Source: Galeopsis tetrahit
Taxonomy: Eukaryota > Streptophyta > Magnoliopsida > Lamiales > Lamiaceae
DNA length: 64,000 nt
Reading direction: 5' to 3'
Assembly: GCA_963675135.1 (NCBI GenBank)
Contig: OY776122.1
Coordinates: 17,238,881-17,302,880 of the forward strand
The notes below the pieces were generated by a model. That model ran no database searches. It had not been told where the DNA came from and saw only the letters and a list, made by a program, of their open reading frames with translations. Made by a program: the position numbers and the translations under genes. Every line of letters starts with the position of its first letter. The first letter of the stretch is position 1. Below are positions 54,000 through 64,000 of this stretch, in pieces.

Positions 54000-56900
54000 A
54001 TGGGGAATTCTACCAAGTACAACATAGAGAAGTTTACAGGCAGTGGAGATTTTGGGCTGTGGAAGGTCAAGATGCAGGCCCTCCTTGAACAGCAAGGATT
54101 ATTCGAGGCTCTCGAAGAATCCGAAGAGATTGCAGAAGAATCTGCAACAGCTGCGGCTGAAAGGAGCAAGTTGCTCAGAAAAGCTCGAAGCACGATCCTA
54201 CTCTGCCTTGGAGATAAGGTCTTGAGGGAGGTTGCTAAAGAGAAGTCAGCGAAGGAGGTTTGGGATAAGCTTGAGAAGCTGTATATGGTGAAAACTCTTG
54301 CTAACCGACTCTATTCGAAGCAGAAGCTATATGCCTTTAGAATGGGAGATGACAAACCCATTACGGAGCAGCTAGATGAGTTCAATAAGATTCTTGATGA
54401 TCTGGAGAATTTGGATGTCAAGTTAGAGGAAGAGGATAAGGCTCTGATCTTATTGAGTGCTCTGCCTAAGTCCTTTGAAATCCTAAAGGACACCATCTTG
54501 TATGGTAGAAAGGAAGCAATCACATTGGAGGATGTGATCTTGGCTGTCAAGTCCAAGCTGTTGCATAATAAGACATCTCAAGGAGATAAAAGTAGCAGTG
54601 GGGAAGGATTGGCAATCAAGGGAGGTCAGAAGAAGTCTGTCTCCAAGAAGGGGTCTAGTCAACCCAAAGGAGCTGATAAGGGAAAATCAGCAGTGTCTAA
54701 TCAAGGGGAAGTAGTGTGCCACCACTGCAACAAACCTGGGCACTTTAAGAGTACTTGTTACAAGTACAAACAGCTTATGAGAAAATCTGGTCCTAAGAAC
54801 CCTATTGATAAGAATCAAGCAAATCAAACCCAAGATGATAAGGAGCAGAAAGGCTATGAGTCAGCTCAGTCCCTATCCATCACTTCCACTAAAGAGCAGC
54901 AAGATTGGATTTTAGATTCAGGGTGTTCTTTCCACATGACTCCAAGAAGAGAGTGGTTTCATGAATTTAAGCATCAAAATGGAGGTTCTGTGTTGTTAGG
55001 GAATGATCACACTTGCAAAGTCAGAGGTGAAGGTACAGTACACTTGAAGATGTATGATGGAGTAGTGAGGATTCTCAAGAGGGTCAGGTATGTTCCTGAA
55101 CTCAAGAGAAATTTGATATCTCTTGGTATGCTGGATTCATTGGGCTATAAATTCCAGTCTGAAGATGGAGAGCTCAGAGTTTCAAAGGGGAAGCTTACTG
55201 TTCTTAAAGGTGAGAGATGAAATGATCTCTACTTTCTTAAGGGGGGAACAGTTATTGGCAGATCAGATGTGGCAAGGGTGCAAGACAACTCAATGTTGTG
55301 GCACAGAAGATTAGGTCATGTAGGAGAGAAGGGCCTACTTGAGCTAAGTAAGCAAGGATTGCTATGTGGTGACAAGATCACAAAGCTTGATTTGTGTGAG
55401 CACTGCATTCTTGGGAAATCCAAGAGATTGAAGTTTGGGAAGAGTTCACACTCTACCAAAGGAATTTTGGACTATGTCCATTCAGATTTATGGGGGCCAG
55501 CTAGGAATCAGACCAGAAGTGGTGGGAGATACTTCATGTCTATCATAAATGACTACTCAAGAAAGGTATGGATCACTATCCTGAAATCCAAGTCAGAAGC
55601 ATTTGAAAAATTTAAGGAATGGCTCACTGAGGTGGAGAATATTTCTGGAAAGAATCTCAAGCATTTGAGAACTGATAATGGGCTGGAGTTCATATCAGAA
55701 GAGTTCAATGTTTTCTGCAAGAAGAAGGGTATAGTGAGGCATAGAACAGTACCAGGTACACCTCAGCAGAATGGAGTAGCTGAGAGAATGAACCAGACTT
55801 TGCTTGAGAGAGTTAGGTGCATGTTGAGCAGCTCTGGATTGCCTAAAGTATTTTGGGGAGAAGCAGTGTCAACAGCAGCCTATTTGATAAACAGAAGCCC
55901 TTCCTCAGCTGTGCAATTTAAAACCCAAGAAGAGTTATGGTCTGGTCATGCAGCTGAGTACAGTAATTTGAAAGTGTATGGTTGTTCAGCATATGCCCAT
56001 GTCAAGCAAGATAAGCTTGAGCCTCGAGCCTTGAAATGTGTGTTCATAGGATATCCTTCAGGTGTGAAAGGATACAGATTGTGGTGCCTAGAAGCTGGAA
56101 TGCAGAAGTGTATTATCAGCAGAGATGTAACTTTTGATGAGAATAGAATGCCATTGAAAGAGGAGGCAAGCTCCAGTACAGCACACAACAAACCAGATGA
56201 GACACAGGTGGAGGTGGAGCATGGTGACATCAGAACACTAACTGAAGAGCAGATTGATCCAGATGAGGAGGAGAATACTCATAGTGATACTGAGCTTCAT
56301 GACTATCAGTTGACTAGGGACAGAACCAGAAGAGAAGTCCACCCACCTCAGAGGTATGGTCAAGCTGACATAGTATCATTTGCATTATGTGCAGCTCTTG
56401 AGGTGGAGTCTTTGGAGCCTAAAACTTACACAGAAGCCATCAACTGCCATGACAAAGAGAAGTGGTTAGTTGCTATGGAGGAAGAACTGTTATCTCTGAA
56501 CAAGAACCAGACTTGGGAGATTGTTGAGAGGCCTAAGAACAAGAAACTTGTTGGGTGTAAGTGGATCTACAAGAAAAAGGTGGAGGCTCAGAGAGGTGGC
56601 AAGATTAGGTACAAGGCAAGACTTGTAGCTAAAGGATTTACACAGAAAGAAGGTATTGACTTTAATGAAATCTTCTCACCTGTTGTAAAGCATTGTAGCA
56701 TCAGAATCTTGTTGGCTATGGTTGCTCAATATGAATTGGAGCTGCATCAGATGGATGTGACCACAGCATTTCTTCATGGGACTTTAGATGAGAAAATCTA
56801 CATGAAAATACCAGAAGGGTTGGACATAGAAGGTGGAGAAGACAAAGTGTGCTTACTCAGAAAATCACTCTATGGACTCAAACAAAGCCCTAGACAATGG

Positions 56901-57971
56901 TACTTAAGGTTTGATGAGTACATTTGCTCAGTTGGTTTTGCAAGAAGCTTGTATGACAGCTGTGTTTACTTCAGGAGGGTTGGGAGTTCAGTTACCTATC
57001 TTCTGCTGTATGTAGATGATATGTTAATAGCTGGGGAGTCTATTAACAATATCAATCAAGTTAAGGAGATTCTCAAAAGGGAGTTTGAGATGAAAGATCT
57101 TGGTGAAGCTAAAGTGATTCTTGGGATGGAGATCAGTAGAGTTGAGGGAGCAATTCAACTTAGTCAGCCTACCTATCTGAGGAAGGTGTTAGAGAGATTC
57201 AGGATGAATCAAGCTAAGTCAGTTTCTACACCAATTGGCCAGCATCAGAAGTTATCCAATCAGATGTGTCCCAAGAACAGCCAAGAAAGAACTCAGATGA
57301 GTAAGGTTCCTTATGCCAGTGCAGTAGGGAGTTTAATGTATGCTATGGTGTGTTGTAGACCAGATTTAACTCATGCAATGAGTGTAATCAGCAGATACAT
57401 GAGTGATCCAGGTTCAAGTCATTGGGAGACAGTTAAGTGGGTCATGAGATATGTTCTGGGATCAGCTGAGAAAGGTCTGAAATTTCAGAAGATATCAGAT
57501 GAGGGAGAAGCACTTGTGGGATATGTTGATGCCGACTATGCAGCCAATGTAGACACAAGAAAGTCCTTGACAGGGTATGTATTCACCTTATTTGGTACAG
57601 CTATATCATGGAGGTCAATACATCAGTCCGTAGTTGCATTATCTACTACAGAATCAGAATATGTAGCCTTGACTGAAGCAGTAAAGGAGAGCATGTGGCT
57701 TAGGGGGATCTTGAAGGAGTTTGGTATATCACAAAGAAGTGTGACTGTCTTCTGTGATAACCAAAGTGCAATACATCTTGCAAAGCATCAGGGGTATCAT
57801 GAGAGAACTAAACATATAGATGTAAAGCTGTACTTTGTAAGAGATATTGTAGAGAAGGGGGTGGTCCAGGTAGTGAAGATTGCTACAGAGGAGAACCCTG
57901 CTGATGCGTTCACTAAGGCATTGCCAAAAGAGAAGTTTGACTTGTGTCTTAGACTTATTGGACTGCATTAA
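54000..57971 (+). CDS. Tork-type copia gag-pol polyprotein with one TGA
   Basis: 1324 codons in one frame, broken only by TGA at 55218-55220 between protease and integrase (GER-stop-NDLYFLKGG). Order: gag with YNIEKFTGSGDFGLWKVKMQ and KEVWDKLEKLY; zinc knuckle CHHCNKPGHFKSTC (about 54718); protease WILDSGCSFHMT (about 54905); integrase zinc motif HRRLGHV...CEHCILGK, core RTDNGLEF and QQNGVAERMNQTLLE; RT HQMDVTTAFLHGTLDE and catalytic LLYVDDMLIAG (about 57004); RNase H YVDADYAANVDTRKS, STTESEYVALTEA, FCDNQSAIHLA, KHIDVKLYFVRDI. It ends at TAA 57969-57971. All catalytic residues appear present. The stop could be a recent mutation (CGA or TGG to TGA) or be read through. Confidence 0.93.
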
Positions 57972-58099
57972 TTCCTCTGAGGAGAAGACTACTGTTCTTG
58001 TGGCAGAAGATCAGTAGTGGAGGCTATTCTTTGAGGAGAATAGTGTTGGTGTTTTGTTTTGGTGGAGATTAGTTCGATTATGAGCTAAAGGTGGAGAAT

Positions 58100-59090
58100 T
58101 GTGAGTGTTATCTCATAATCTCAAAATCAGCACAGTAAACTACTGAGCTGATAGGATCAGATAAGATGACTTAGGCCTTATCAGATGAGTTGAAGGGTTT
58201 CAATCAGATGAGAAGGTGATGCTTAGAGTTCAGCACAGTTGGGATCAGCACAGTAAGATCAGCACAGTACTGGATTAAGATCAGTACTTCAGCAGACTGG
58301 ACTAAGATCAGTACTTCAGCAGACTGGACTAAGATCAGTACTTCAGCAGAGTGTACCAAGATCAGTACTTCAGCAGAGTAGATCAGCTCAGTACCAGATC
58401 AGCACAGTACTTGGGTCAGCACAGTACCAGGTCAGCACAGTACTTGGGTCAGCACAGTACTTGGTCAGTGCAGTTAAGATCAGCACAGTATGAAGTCTAT
58501 CAGCAGAGTTAGCTTTTGATCATCAGAGCAGAAGAGTTGGGTATCAGAACACTAAGTAGTGATCTGATCTTTATGGGCAAGTCTTCTGGTTCGAAGTTAG
58601 TTAGTTTAACTAACAGTTTTACAGTTACAACAACTTGAGGGCATAACTACCATTTCAGTTGGGCAATAACAGAGCACATGGGTTGTTACAAGCGGTTGCA
58701 AACGGTTGATAACTACTCAAAACAGTTCCTAACAGCAGCAACTACCTTTGGTCTTTATATACTCTTGATTGTGTACATTGTAAAGGTTGACACCTTTTTG
58801 GGATGAGAGATTTAGTACGTTATTGTATTCTTTGAGTTGTGTGAGTTCACGAGTGAAGTGAGGAAATATCCAATTCCGAGTGAATGAGTGTGTAAACATT
58901 CTTTATCAATCAAAGAAGTACTAATCTGGTCCAGTGGATGTAGATCACATTGATCGAACCACTTAAATCCTTGTGTGCTGTTTGTCTCGTTGCTTACTTT
59001 CAGAATTACTATTCTAAGAGCAGTTATTTCTTCTATCTTCAAGTGTTCTAATTAGTTGGAGACGTCTAGCTGATCGGAATCATCTTGACA
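58100..59090 (+). repeat. 3' LTR of the Tork-type copia
   Basis: 991 bp, 27 bp longer than the 5' LTR because the AAGATCAGTACTTCAGCAGA-containing unit is present four times instead of three. Substitutions against the 5' LTR occur at CTGGTTCG/CTAGTTCG, ATCAGCAC/ATCAACAC, CTATTCTA/CTATCCTA and CTAGCTGA/CTAGTTGA. Confidence 0.95.
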
Positions 59091-60429
59091 AATAGGAATA
59101 ATAAAAATTATTAACATTTCATTAAAAACCAGACTTGATTCATACTCGTTTCCTATTAATGTTTTGCTTGAACTCCTAAAAATTTGGGTCCCACGAGATT
59201 TTCCAACTCACCGTCGAGGTTGAGTGGAAGTTCCATGTACACCTTGATCGATTTTGGAACCGTCCTAAATTCATTTTCACGATATTTTTAAAATTTTGGA
59301 ATTTTGTATTTTAAATATTTAAATAATTTTAATTTATAGATTTTTTTTATTTTTATGAGCTTTTAGAAAGAATTTTTTTTTAAACATTTTCAGATTTTTT
59401 TGAATTGTAGAAATTATAGATTTTTTATTTATTTTTATGAGTTTTTAGAAGGAAAAATAAATAAATTTACACATTTTCAGATTTTTTGAATTGTACAATT
59501 TATAAAAAAATTTAGAATTTTTATATTTATTTTACACAATTTATAAGTTTTTAATGAGATTTTTAAATTTTTAATGAGATTTTCAGAATTTTTTAATTAT
59601 TAATTTTAAATTTTCAAACATAAAGGATGTAAATTGGACTGTTTGACCGGATTTGCAATTTTTCGGTGGAAATGACGTAAATTGGACCGAAAAGGATGTA
59701 AATTGGACACCCTAGGACGTAAATTGAAAATGTGAAAACTTAAAGGATATATTTTGGATTAGGCCTAAGTTACAGGACGTGAAATTTTCTCACTCTTTGG
59801 GTTTGTGTAATTGGAGAAATCTGGAAATGCCGTAACACAAAACGATTTAAGAATGAAGCCCAGGAGGTGAAAAAGACTATGGAGAATATAAAAACAAAAA
59901 TGTGGACTTGGCTAGGCGGAAAAAATTTAGTGCAACCTTTGTCATCAGTTTCGGCATGGTTTTGTGATCCGCTCCTTTGTTTAATAGAGTAAAAGTTGAA
60001 GGAGGGAAAGGGCATTAAAATACCATTGTAATATATAGATGTAACATGTGTATATCTATGGGTTGAGTACCCCATGTACTCAAGGCAATACAATTTTACT
60101 GTTTCAAAAAAAAAAAAAAAACAACTGTCTACTAGTACTACAAAATTTCAAGAGCCTACGTAGGCAATTGACTCATTTTCCAAAAGGCAGCGAAAGCCCA
60201 TACGTTTTCTACGCACCGATTAATGCTACATATTGACCCATCCATATATATCTTTCTCTCTCAAACAGATAGAAAAAGAACCGCCATAATATATTTCACA
60301 ACTATATATTTCCAATATAATCATTCACTGCATTTAAATTACCGATTAATTAATTATTCTTCCTAATCACCAAATTACCAATTATTTCGATGTTATCCCA
60401 TATTTCCCATTTAATAGACTCATTCTACC

Positions 60430-61070
60430 CCTTATGTCTCAAATATATACGCATTTAATTACTGATCTACGTATTATTTTCGTCCTTTTATTAAAACTAA
60501 AAACAAAAAAAAATCAAAAGTCATAAAATTACTTAGGAGAAAATCGGACAAAGAAAAGAGAACTCCCGTATATTGTGTCCTATATTTTTCATGCGGATTA
60601 AAAAAAAAGTTATTTATTGCTAATAATTATTGATAGTGATGAATTATTTGTGGTCATAGTTAGACAAGATATGGAGCATTTAATATTTCTTGAAAAACAA
60701 ATATTTCAGAGCAATTTTTCTTCTCTAAAACAATATTGATACGGGGAATATCGACTGCACGCGTAACCATTACATTAAGTAAATTTTATCGATCGTTTTT
60801 ATTCACCATTGGAGTAGAGTTTTATAAACAGAAAATTGGGATTTATTTTAGATAGTATGCATATATACACTGAATTTATAAGAACACGAAGAAATGCATG
60901 TATATACTGAAATTATGGACACTTTAGAACAAGAGTCACAGTTTGCCACCCTGGAAATGAGCTGATAACTAACAAACCTTAAACATCCCTACACCTATTT
61001 TAGGAATTTTCTGCCCCTCTTTACGACTTTAATTCTCTTGTCTCTTTATATTCTAACTTTTCATCACTCC
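60430..61070 (+). other. Subtilase upstream region
   Basis: AT-rich sequence without a gene or recognisable mobile element. It is continuous with duplicated copy B, so the proximal 640 bp of the subtilase promoter was left intact by the LINE nest, while everything further upstream was pushed 10 kb away. Confidence 0.6.
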
Positions 61071-61080
61071 CTATATATAT
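61071..61080 (+). promoter_or_regulatory. TATA box of the subtilase gene
   Basis: CTATATATAT, about 56 bases before the ATG; a second weaker TATAT lies at 61086-61090. The leader would be short (about 25-30 nt). Confidence 0.55.
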
Positions 61081-61135
61081 TCCACTATATACCAACAACA
61101 AAATTATTCCATCTTAATTAATTAATCTCGATCAA

Positions 61136-63475
61136 ATGGGTCATTTTTTGGTAACCCTCTTCGTTTCATTCCTCTTGTTAATTTCATCTGCTTTTTCAAT
61201 TGATGATTCTCAAACCTTCATTGTAAGGCTCCAAAGTGACATGAAACCTTCTGCCTTTTCTGACGTTGAACACTGGTACAAAGCAACTCTTCGTTCCCTC
61301 ACTTCCAACACTTTACAAAATTCCCAAACAGAAAATTCCCCTGAATTTCTCCACGTTTACAGAAGCGTTTTCCATGGATTTTCAGCTCAATTGACTCAAC
61401 AGCAAGCTCAACAGCTTCAAACACGGCAAGGGGTCATCGCCGTTTTGCCCGACAATCTCCGTCATACGCACATAACTCGTTCGACATCTTTCCTCGGGTT
61501 ATCTTCAACAAATCCGGCTAGTTTGGAAACGGAATCCGATTCAGGAAATAACGTTGTAATCGGAATGCTCGACACCGGAATTTGGCCCGAACGACGTAGT
61601 TTCCACGACGAAGGATTGGGCCCTATTCCTGCAAATTGGAAAGGCGAGTGTACTGAAGGCCAGAATTTCACCAAAGCTCACTGTAATAAGAAGATAATCG
61701 GCGCTAGATATTTCGCCAACGGTTATGAAGCTCGGAAGGGGAGGATTAATCAAATGGAAGAGATGAAATCCGCGAGAGATACCGACGGCCATGGCACCCA
61801 CACGGCCTCCACCGCTGCCGGAAGAGCGGTTGCCAACGCTTCGCTCTTCGGCTACGCCAGCGGCGTAGCAGTCGGAGTCGCGCCCAAGGCGCGAATCGCG
61901 GTGTATAAGATTTGTTGGAAAAACGGTTGTATGGATTCTGATATTCTCGCCGCCTTCGATAAGGCGGTGGAGGACGGCGTTAATGTTATTTCGATTTCAG
62001 TTGGGGGTGGAAATGCGCCGTACAATTTAGACCCGTTGGCAATTGGGGCATTTGGTGCGATGGAGAGGGGTATTTTGGTCTCTGCATCTGCGGGTAACGA
62101 TGGTCCGACTAAAATGACGGTGACCAACGTTGCTCCGTGGATGACAACCGTTGGCGCTAGCACTATTGACAGAACCTTCCCTGCTGATATTCTGCTTGGA
62201 GATGGGCGCGTCATAACAGGCGCGTCGCTCTACAGCGGCAAACCTCTCCCTGGAAAGACTTATTTGCCCTTGATATACGGCGGCAATGCTTCCGCCAGCA
62301 GCCGTTCTGGAAGCTTCTCCTCCGGCACTTGCCTCGACGGTTCACTTGACGAAAACTCCGTCCGTGGCAAAATCGTCGTCTGCGATCGAGGCGGCAACGC
62401 TCGTGTGGCGAAAGGAGAAGTCGTACGAAAAGCCGGTGGCGTCGGCGTGGTAGTGGCGAACGTCGCTCCGATCGGGGAAGGACTCATCGCCGACGCGCAT
62501 TTACTCCCAGGCCTCGCCGTAACCGAATCCGCCGGTAGGAAGCTTCGCGATTACATCAATTCAAACCCTAACCCTAGAGCAAAAATGGTGTTCCGAGGAA
62601 CAGAGCTTGGAATTAAACCGGCACCGGTAGTGGCATCTTTCTCAGCCCGAGGCCCGAACGTCGAGTCGCCTTACTTACTAAAGCCCGACATCATCGCTCC
62701 AGGCGTGAACATACTTGCGGCTTGGCCCGACGGCGTGCCGCCGACCGATCTCCCTTCCGATACGCGGCGCACTCAATTTAACATAGTTTCAGGCACATCA
62801 ATGTCGTGCCCACACGTTTCCGGCGTGGCGGCGCTTCTGAAAGGGGCGCATCCCGATTGGTCACCGGCGATGATCCGATCAGCGATGATGACGACGGCGT
62901 ACAGCCAGAGCAACAACGGAAAGCCGCTATTGGACGAAAAATCTTACAATTTATCAACCGTTTGGGATATGGGCGCAGGGCATGTGGATCCAGAGAAAGC
63001 TGTAGATCCAGGATTGGTGTACGATATAACCGCAAATGATTACATAAATTTCCTCTGTTCATCAAATTTCACGAGGCGGGAAATTCTGCAAATAGCTCGG
63101 AGTCGATTCAGTTGCAGTAGAAAGCAATCGAAGCCGTGGGATATTAATTATCCGGTTATCGCCGTTGATTTTGAGGCGTCGGATGTTAATGTTTCTGAGA
63201 TTGTGGTTACTAGAACTGTAACTTATGTTGGTGAAAGCGCCGCTAGCTACACGGCGGCGGTGACTAATCCGAAGGGGGTAACGATGGTGGTAAATCCGGC
63301 GGTGATGAAATTCACGGCGAAAGGTGAAAAGCGAAGTTACAGCGTGAGGATAAAGGCGGGGAAACTGACGGTGGCTCCGGGGAATACGATGACGGAGGCA
63401 GGGAAGGTGGTTTGGTCGGATGGGCGGCGGAGGGTGGTGTCGCCGGTGGTGGTGATGTGGAAGCAGGGGTTTTGA
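61136..63475 (+). CDS. Secreted subtilisin-like serine protease, SBT1.5/SBT1.6 type
   Basis: 779 codons, no intron, no stop or frameshift. Residues 1-22 form a signal peptide (LVTLFVSFLLLISSAFS). An I9-type propeptide follows (about 27-110, TFIVRLQSDMKPS to FHGFSAQL). The S8 catalytic set is complete: Asp146 (MLDTGIWPE), His219 (DTDGHGTHTAS), the oxyanion Asn321 (SASAGNDGP) and Ser555 (SGTSMSCPHVSG). A protease-associated domain is inserted between His and Ser (about 370-470, GKIVVCDRGGNARVAKGE), and a fibronectin-III-like C-terminal domain spans about 670-779. Plant subtilases of this group act in the cell wall after autocatalytic propeptide removal. ATG 61136 is chosen because it gives the signal peptide and lies just after a TATA box. 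The PF-AFSARGPN and GMLDTGIWPERRSF words favour SBT1.5/1.6 over SDD1-like members; the exact orthologue is unsure. Confidence 0.96.
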   Translation: MGHFLVTLFVSFLLLISSAFSIDDSQTFIVRLQSDMKPSAFSDVEHWYKATLRSLTSNTLQNSQTENSPEFLHVYRSVFHGFSAQLTQQQAQQLQTRQGVIAVLPDNLRHTHITRSTSFLGLSSTNPASLETESDSGNNVVIGMLDTGIWPERRSFHDEGLGPIPANWKGECTEGQNFTKAHCNKKIIGARYFANGYEARKGRINQMEEMKSARDTDGHGTHTASTAAGRAVANASLFGYASGVAVGVAPKARIAVYKICWKNGCMDSDILAAFDKAVEDGVNVISISVGGGNAPYNLDPLAIGAFGAMERGILVSASAGNDGPTKMTVTNVAPWMTTVGASTIDRTFPADILLGDGRVITGASLYSGKPLPGKTYLPLIYGGNASASSRSGSFSSGTCLDGSLDENSVRGKIVVCDRGGNARVAKGEVVRKAGGVGVVVANVAPIGEGLIADAHLLPGLAVTESAGRKLRDYINSNPNPRAKMVFRGTELGIKPAPVVASFSARGPNVESPYLLKPDIIAPGVNILAAWPDGVPPTDLPSDTRRTQFNIVSGTSMSCPHVSGVAALLKGAHPDWSPAMIRSAMMTTAYSQSNNGKPLLDEKSYNLSTVWDMGAGHVDPEKAVDPGLVYDITANDYINFLCSSNFTRREILQIARSRFSCSRKQSKPWDINYPVIAVDFEASDVNVSEIVVTRTVTYVGESAASYTAAVTNPKGVTMVVNPAVMKFTAKGEKRSYSVRIKAGKLTVAPGNTMTEAGKVVWSDGRRRVVSPVVVMWKQGF

Positions 63476-64000
63476 TGCAATTGTGTAACAGAATTTAGTA
63501 ATCACAAGTTTTAAAGAAAGATTGTGTAACGATTGAACCAACTTTGAAATGAAACACTGCTCTTTAATGTATTTTTCCATTTTGTCTTGTTTCATTTTTG
63601 TTTAAGATTTTAACTAATCTACTTAATCAACTAATGTTTTTATTAAACATCAACAACTCAAGAGCATATGTTATGTAGTGCTTGTTTGTTTGATGGGTTT
63701 AGACTTTAGAGGTAGGTTGGGTGTATAAACCCACTACAACCCACATTTGCTTGTGTTTTGCCAAAACCATTCTACCCTGGTGTAAAATCTGACTCGGGTT
63801 CTGCAAACCCAAATTTGTGGGTTATGAGAACCCACCATCCCCTTGGGTTTAATAAACACACCTCACAATCCACTTCAAAAAATCATGTTTTACCTAAATA
63901 CCCTCGTCTCTTCACACGACTAGTTCATTCTTTTCTTCTTCCACTGCAACAGCAACAAAGCTTCCGCTACCACCTGCAAACTTCCATTGCTGAAACACGT
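63476..64000. other. Subtilase 3' flank, no gene
   Basis: 63476-63600 is the likely 3' UTR. From about 63675 the text has GGGTTTA/AAACCCA words in both orientations (TTTGATGGGTTTAGAC near 63690 and CTTGGGTTTAATAAACAC near 63842), which may be the ends of a small hAT-like MITE, but no target duplication was found. Confidence 0.5.

Larger units (their letters stand above)
52992..59090 (+). mobile_element. Tork-type Ty1/copia LTR retrotransposon, 6.1 kb
   Basis: LTRs 52992-53955 and 58100-59090, TG...CA, with target duplication AATAG (52987-52991, 59091-59095). Primer site at 53958, purine tract AAAGGTGGAGAAT before the 3' LTR. The LTRs differ by four substitutions seen by eye and a 27-bp repeat-number change, so the insertion is recent. 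The coding region is one frame with one TGA. RT features YLLLYVDDMLIAG and LYGLKQSPRQWYLRFD fit the Tork (Tnt1-like) lineage. Confidence 0.95.
52429..59792. mobile_element. Mutator-like non-autonomous element, split by a copia
   Basis: Ends GGAGAAAATTTC (left) and, inverted, TGAGAAAATTTC (right), with homologous subterminal CGTCCTGTAACTTAGGCCTA on both sides. The 9-bp target duplication CTCTTTGGG lies at 52420-52428 and 59793-59801. Without the copia (52992-59090) the element is about 1.26 kb of AT-rich sequence with no ORF. It interrupts the LINE ORF2. Confidence 0.9.
50056..59992 (+). pseudogene. LINE ORF2 (reverse transcriptase + zf-RVT), broken
   Basis: RT motifs in order: SKSPGPDGFSLGFFKENW, FIVLIPKKAGAQ, FRPISLIGSLYKIISKVLA, NQSAFIGGRQIMDGILVAHE, FFKVDFAKAYDSVE, then GLRQGDPLSPFLFL and catalytic YADDT (50962-50976). 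Next come SMGGRVTLIQAVLSAIPTYY and the zf-RVT cysteines CCKLCESEAENNTHLLLEC. Defects: TGA at 50677-50679 and at 52317-52319, both where Trp is expected; a frameshift near 51400-51420 in a G/A-rich run; and the 7.4-kb insertion. After it the frame resumes at 59802 (VCVIGEIWKCRN) and ends at TAA 59990-59992. The N-terminal endonuclease is missing through 5' truncation. Confidence 0.9.
50056..60121 (+). mobile_element. 5'-truncated LINE (L1-type) carrying nested insertions
   Basis: It starts inside ORF2 and ends in a poly-A tail of 16 A (60106-60121). ORF2 is interrupted by the Mutator-like element at 52429-59792. LINE sequence alone is about 2.7 kb. No target duplication is visible; instead about 17 bases present in copy A (43832-43848) are absent here. 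Confidence 0.88.
49934..60429 (+). repeat. Duplicated segment, copy B, split by a LINE nest
   Basis: The two outer parts, 49934-50055 and 60121-60429, are together equivalent to copy A (43710-44180). The LINE and its nested elements fill 50056-60121. Copy B continues directly into the subtilase upstream region, so copy B is the original locus and copy A probably a duplicate. Small differences include AGACTACTAGTACTAGGTGACAAAG in copy A, which is shorter in B. Confidence 0.88.

Noticed and set aside
63062..63595. 177-codon minus-strand ORF over the subtilase 3' end
   Set aside because: Antisense shadow of the GC-rich subtilase coding sequence.

Overview
The window is nuclear DNA of a flowering plant, most likely a eudicot. 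It has spliced GT-AG genes, plant-type LTR retrotransposons, CACTA, hAT, Mutator-like and Stowaway-like DNA transposons, plant L1-type LINEs, and two ordinary plant genes. No bacterial, organellar or rRNA gene was seen. The species cannot be named from the sequence.

Only two host genes are convincing, both on the + strand. The first (34204-34987) is a two-exon group VII ERF transcription factor with the MCGGAI N-terminus, the family that senses oxygen through the Cys N-degron pathway. The second (61136-63475) is an intact intronless secreted subtilase close to the plant SBT1.5/SBT1.6 type. Almost everything else is nested mobile DNA.

Layout. 1-19390: a CACTA (En/Spm) element whose left end is off the window. 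It carries a decayed tnpD-like transposase, a tnpA-like gene with one nonsense codon, GGCGAGGG-type subterminal repeats and a tRNA-like cassette. A very young 13.1-kb SIRE-type Ty1/copia element (5553-18685, minus strand, TSD TATAT) is inserted in it. 19711-31077: a young 11.4-kb Ty3/gypsy element of the Tat type (minus strand, TSD ACGCC) with an intact three-exon antisense gene and a 20-bp satellite-like array. 31297-32332: a TIR element. 34.07-35.0 kb: the ERF-VII gene. 36208-36867: a hAT MITE. 37120-38037: a Mutator-like MITE holding two tandem hairpins. 39.83-41.53 kb: a 5'-truncated LINE. 43710-44180: a duplicated copy of sequence found upstream of the subtilase. 44181-47.5 kb: a truncated Ale/Retrofit-type copia split by a 1447-bp non-autonomous CACTA (TSD CTC). 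48.1-49.3 kb: a long-TIR element. 50056-60121: a LINE carrying a Mutator-like element (52429-59792), which in turn carries a young Tork-type copia (52992-59090). 61.07-63.5 kb: the subtilase.

How the parts relate. Insertions can be ordered by nesting and LTR identity: CACTA before SIRE; LINE before Mutator-like before Tork. SIRE, gypsy and Tork LTR pairs differ by only about one to four substitutions, so all three are recent, yet each has one or a few in-frame stops. The small CACTA in the Ale copia is an internally deleted relative of the large CACTA at the window start. Sequence about 0.7 kb upstream of the subtilase exists twice, and one copy has been split by the LINE nest, so this gene's upstream region has been heavily rearranged. 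All coordinates, splice sites and identities were read by eye without alignment software.
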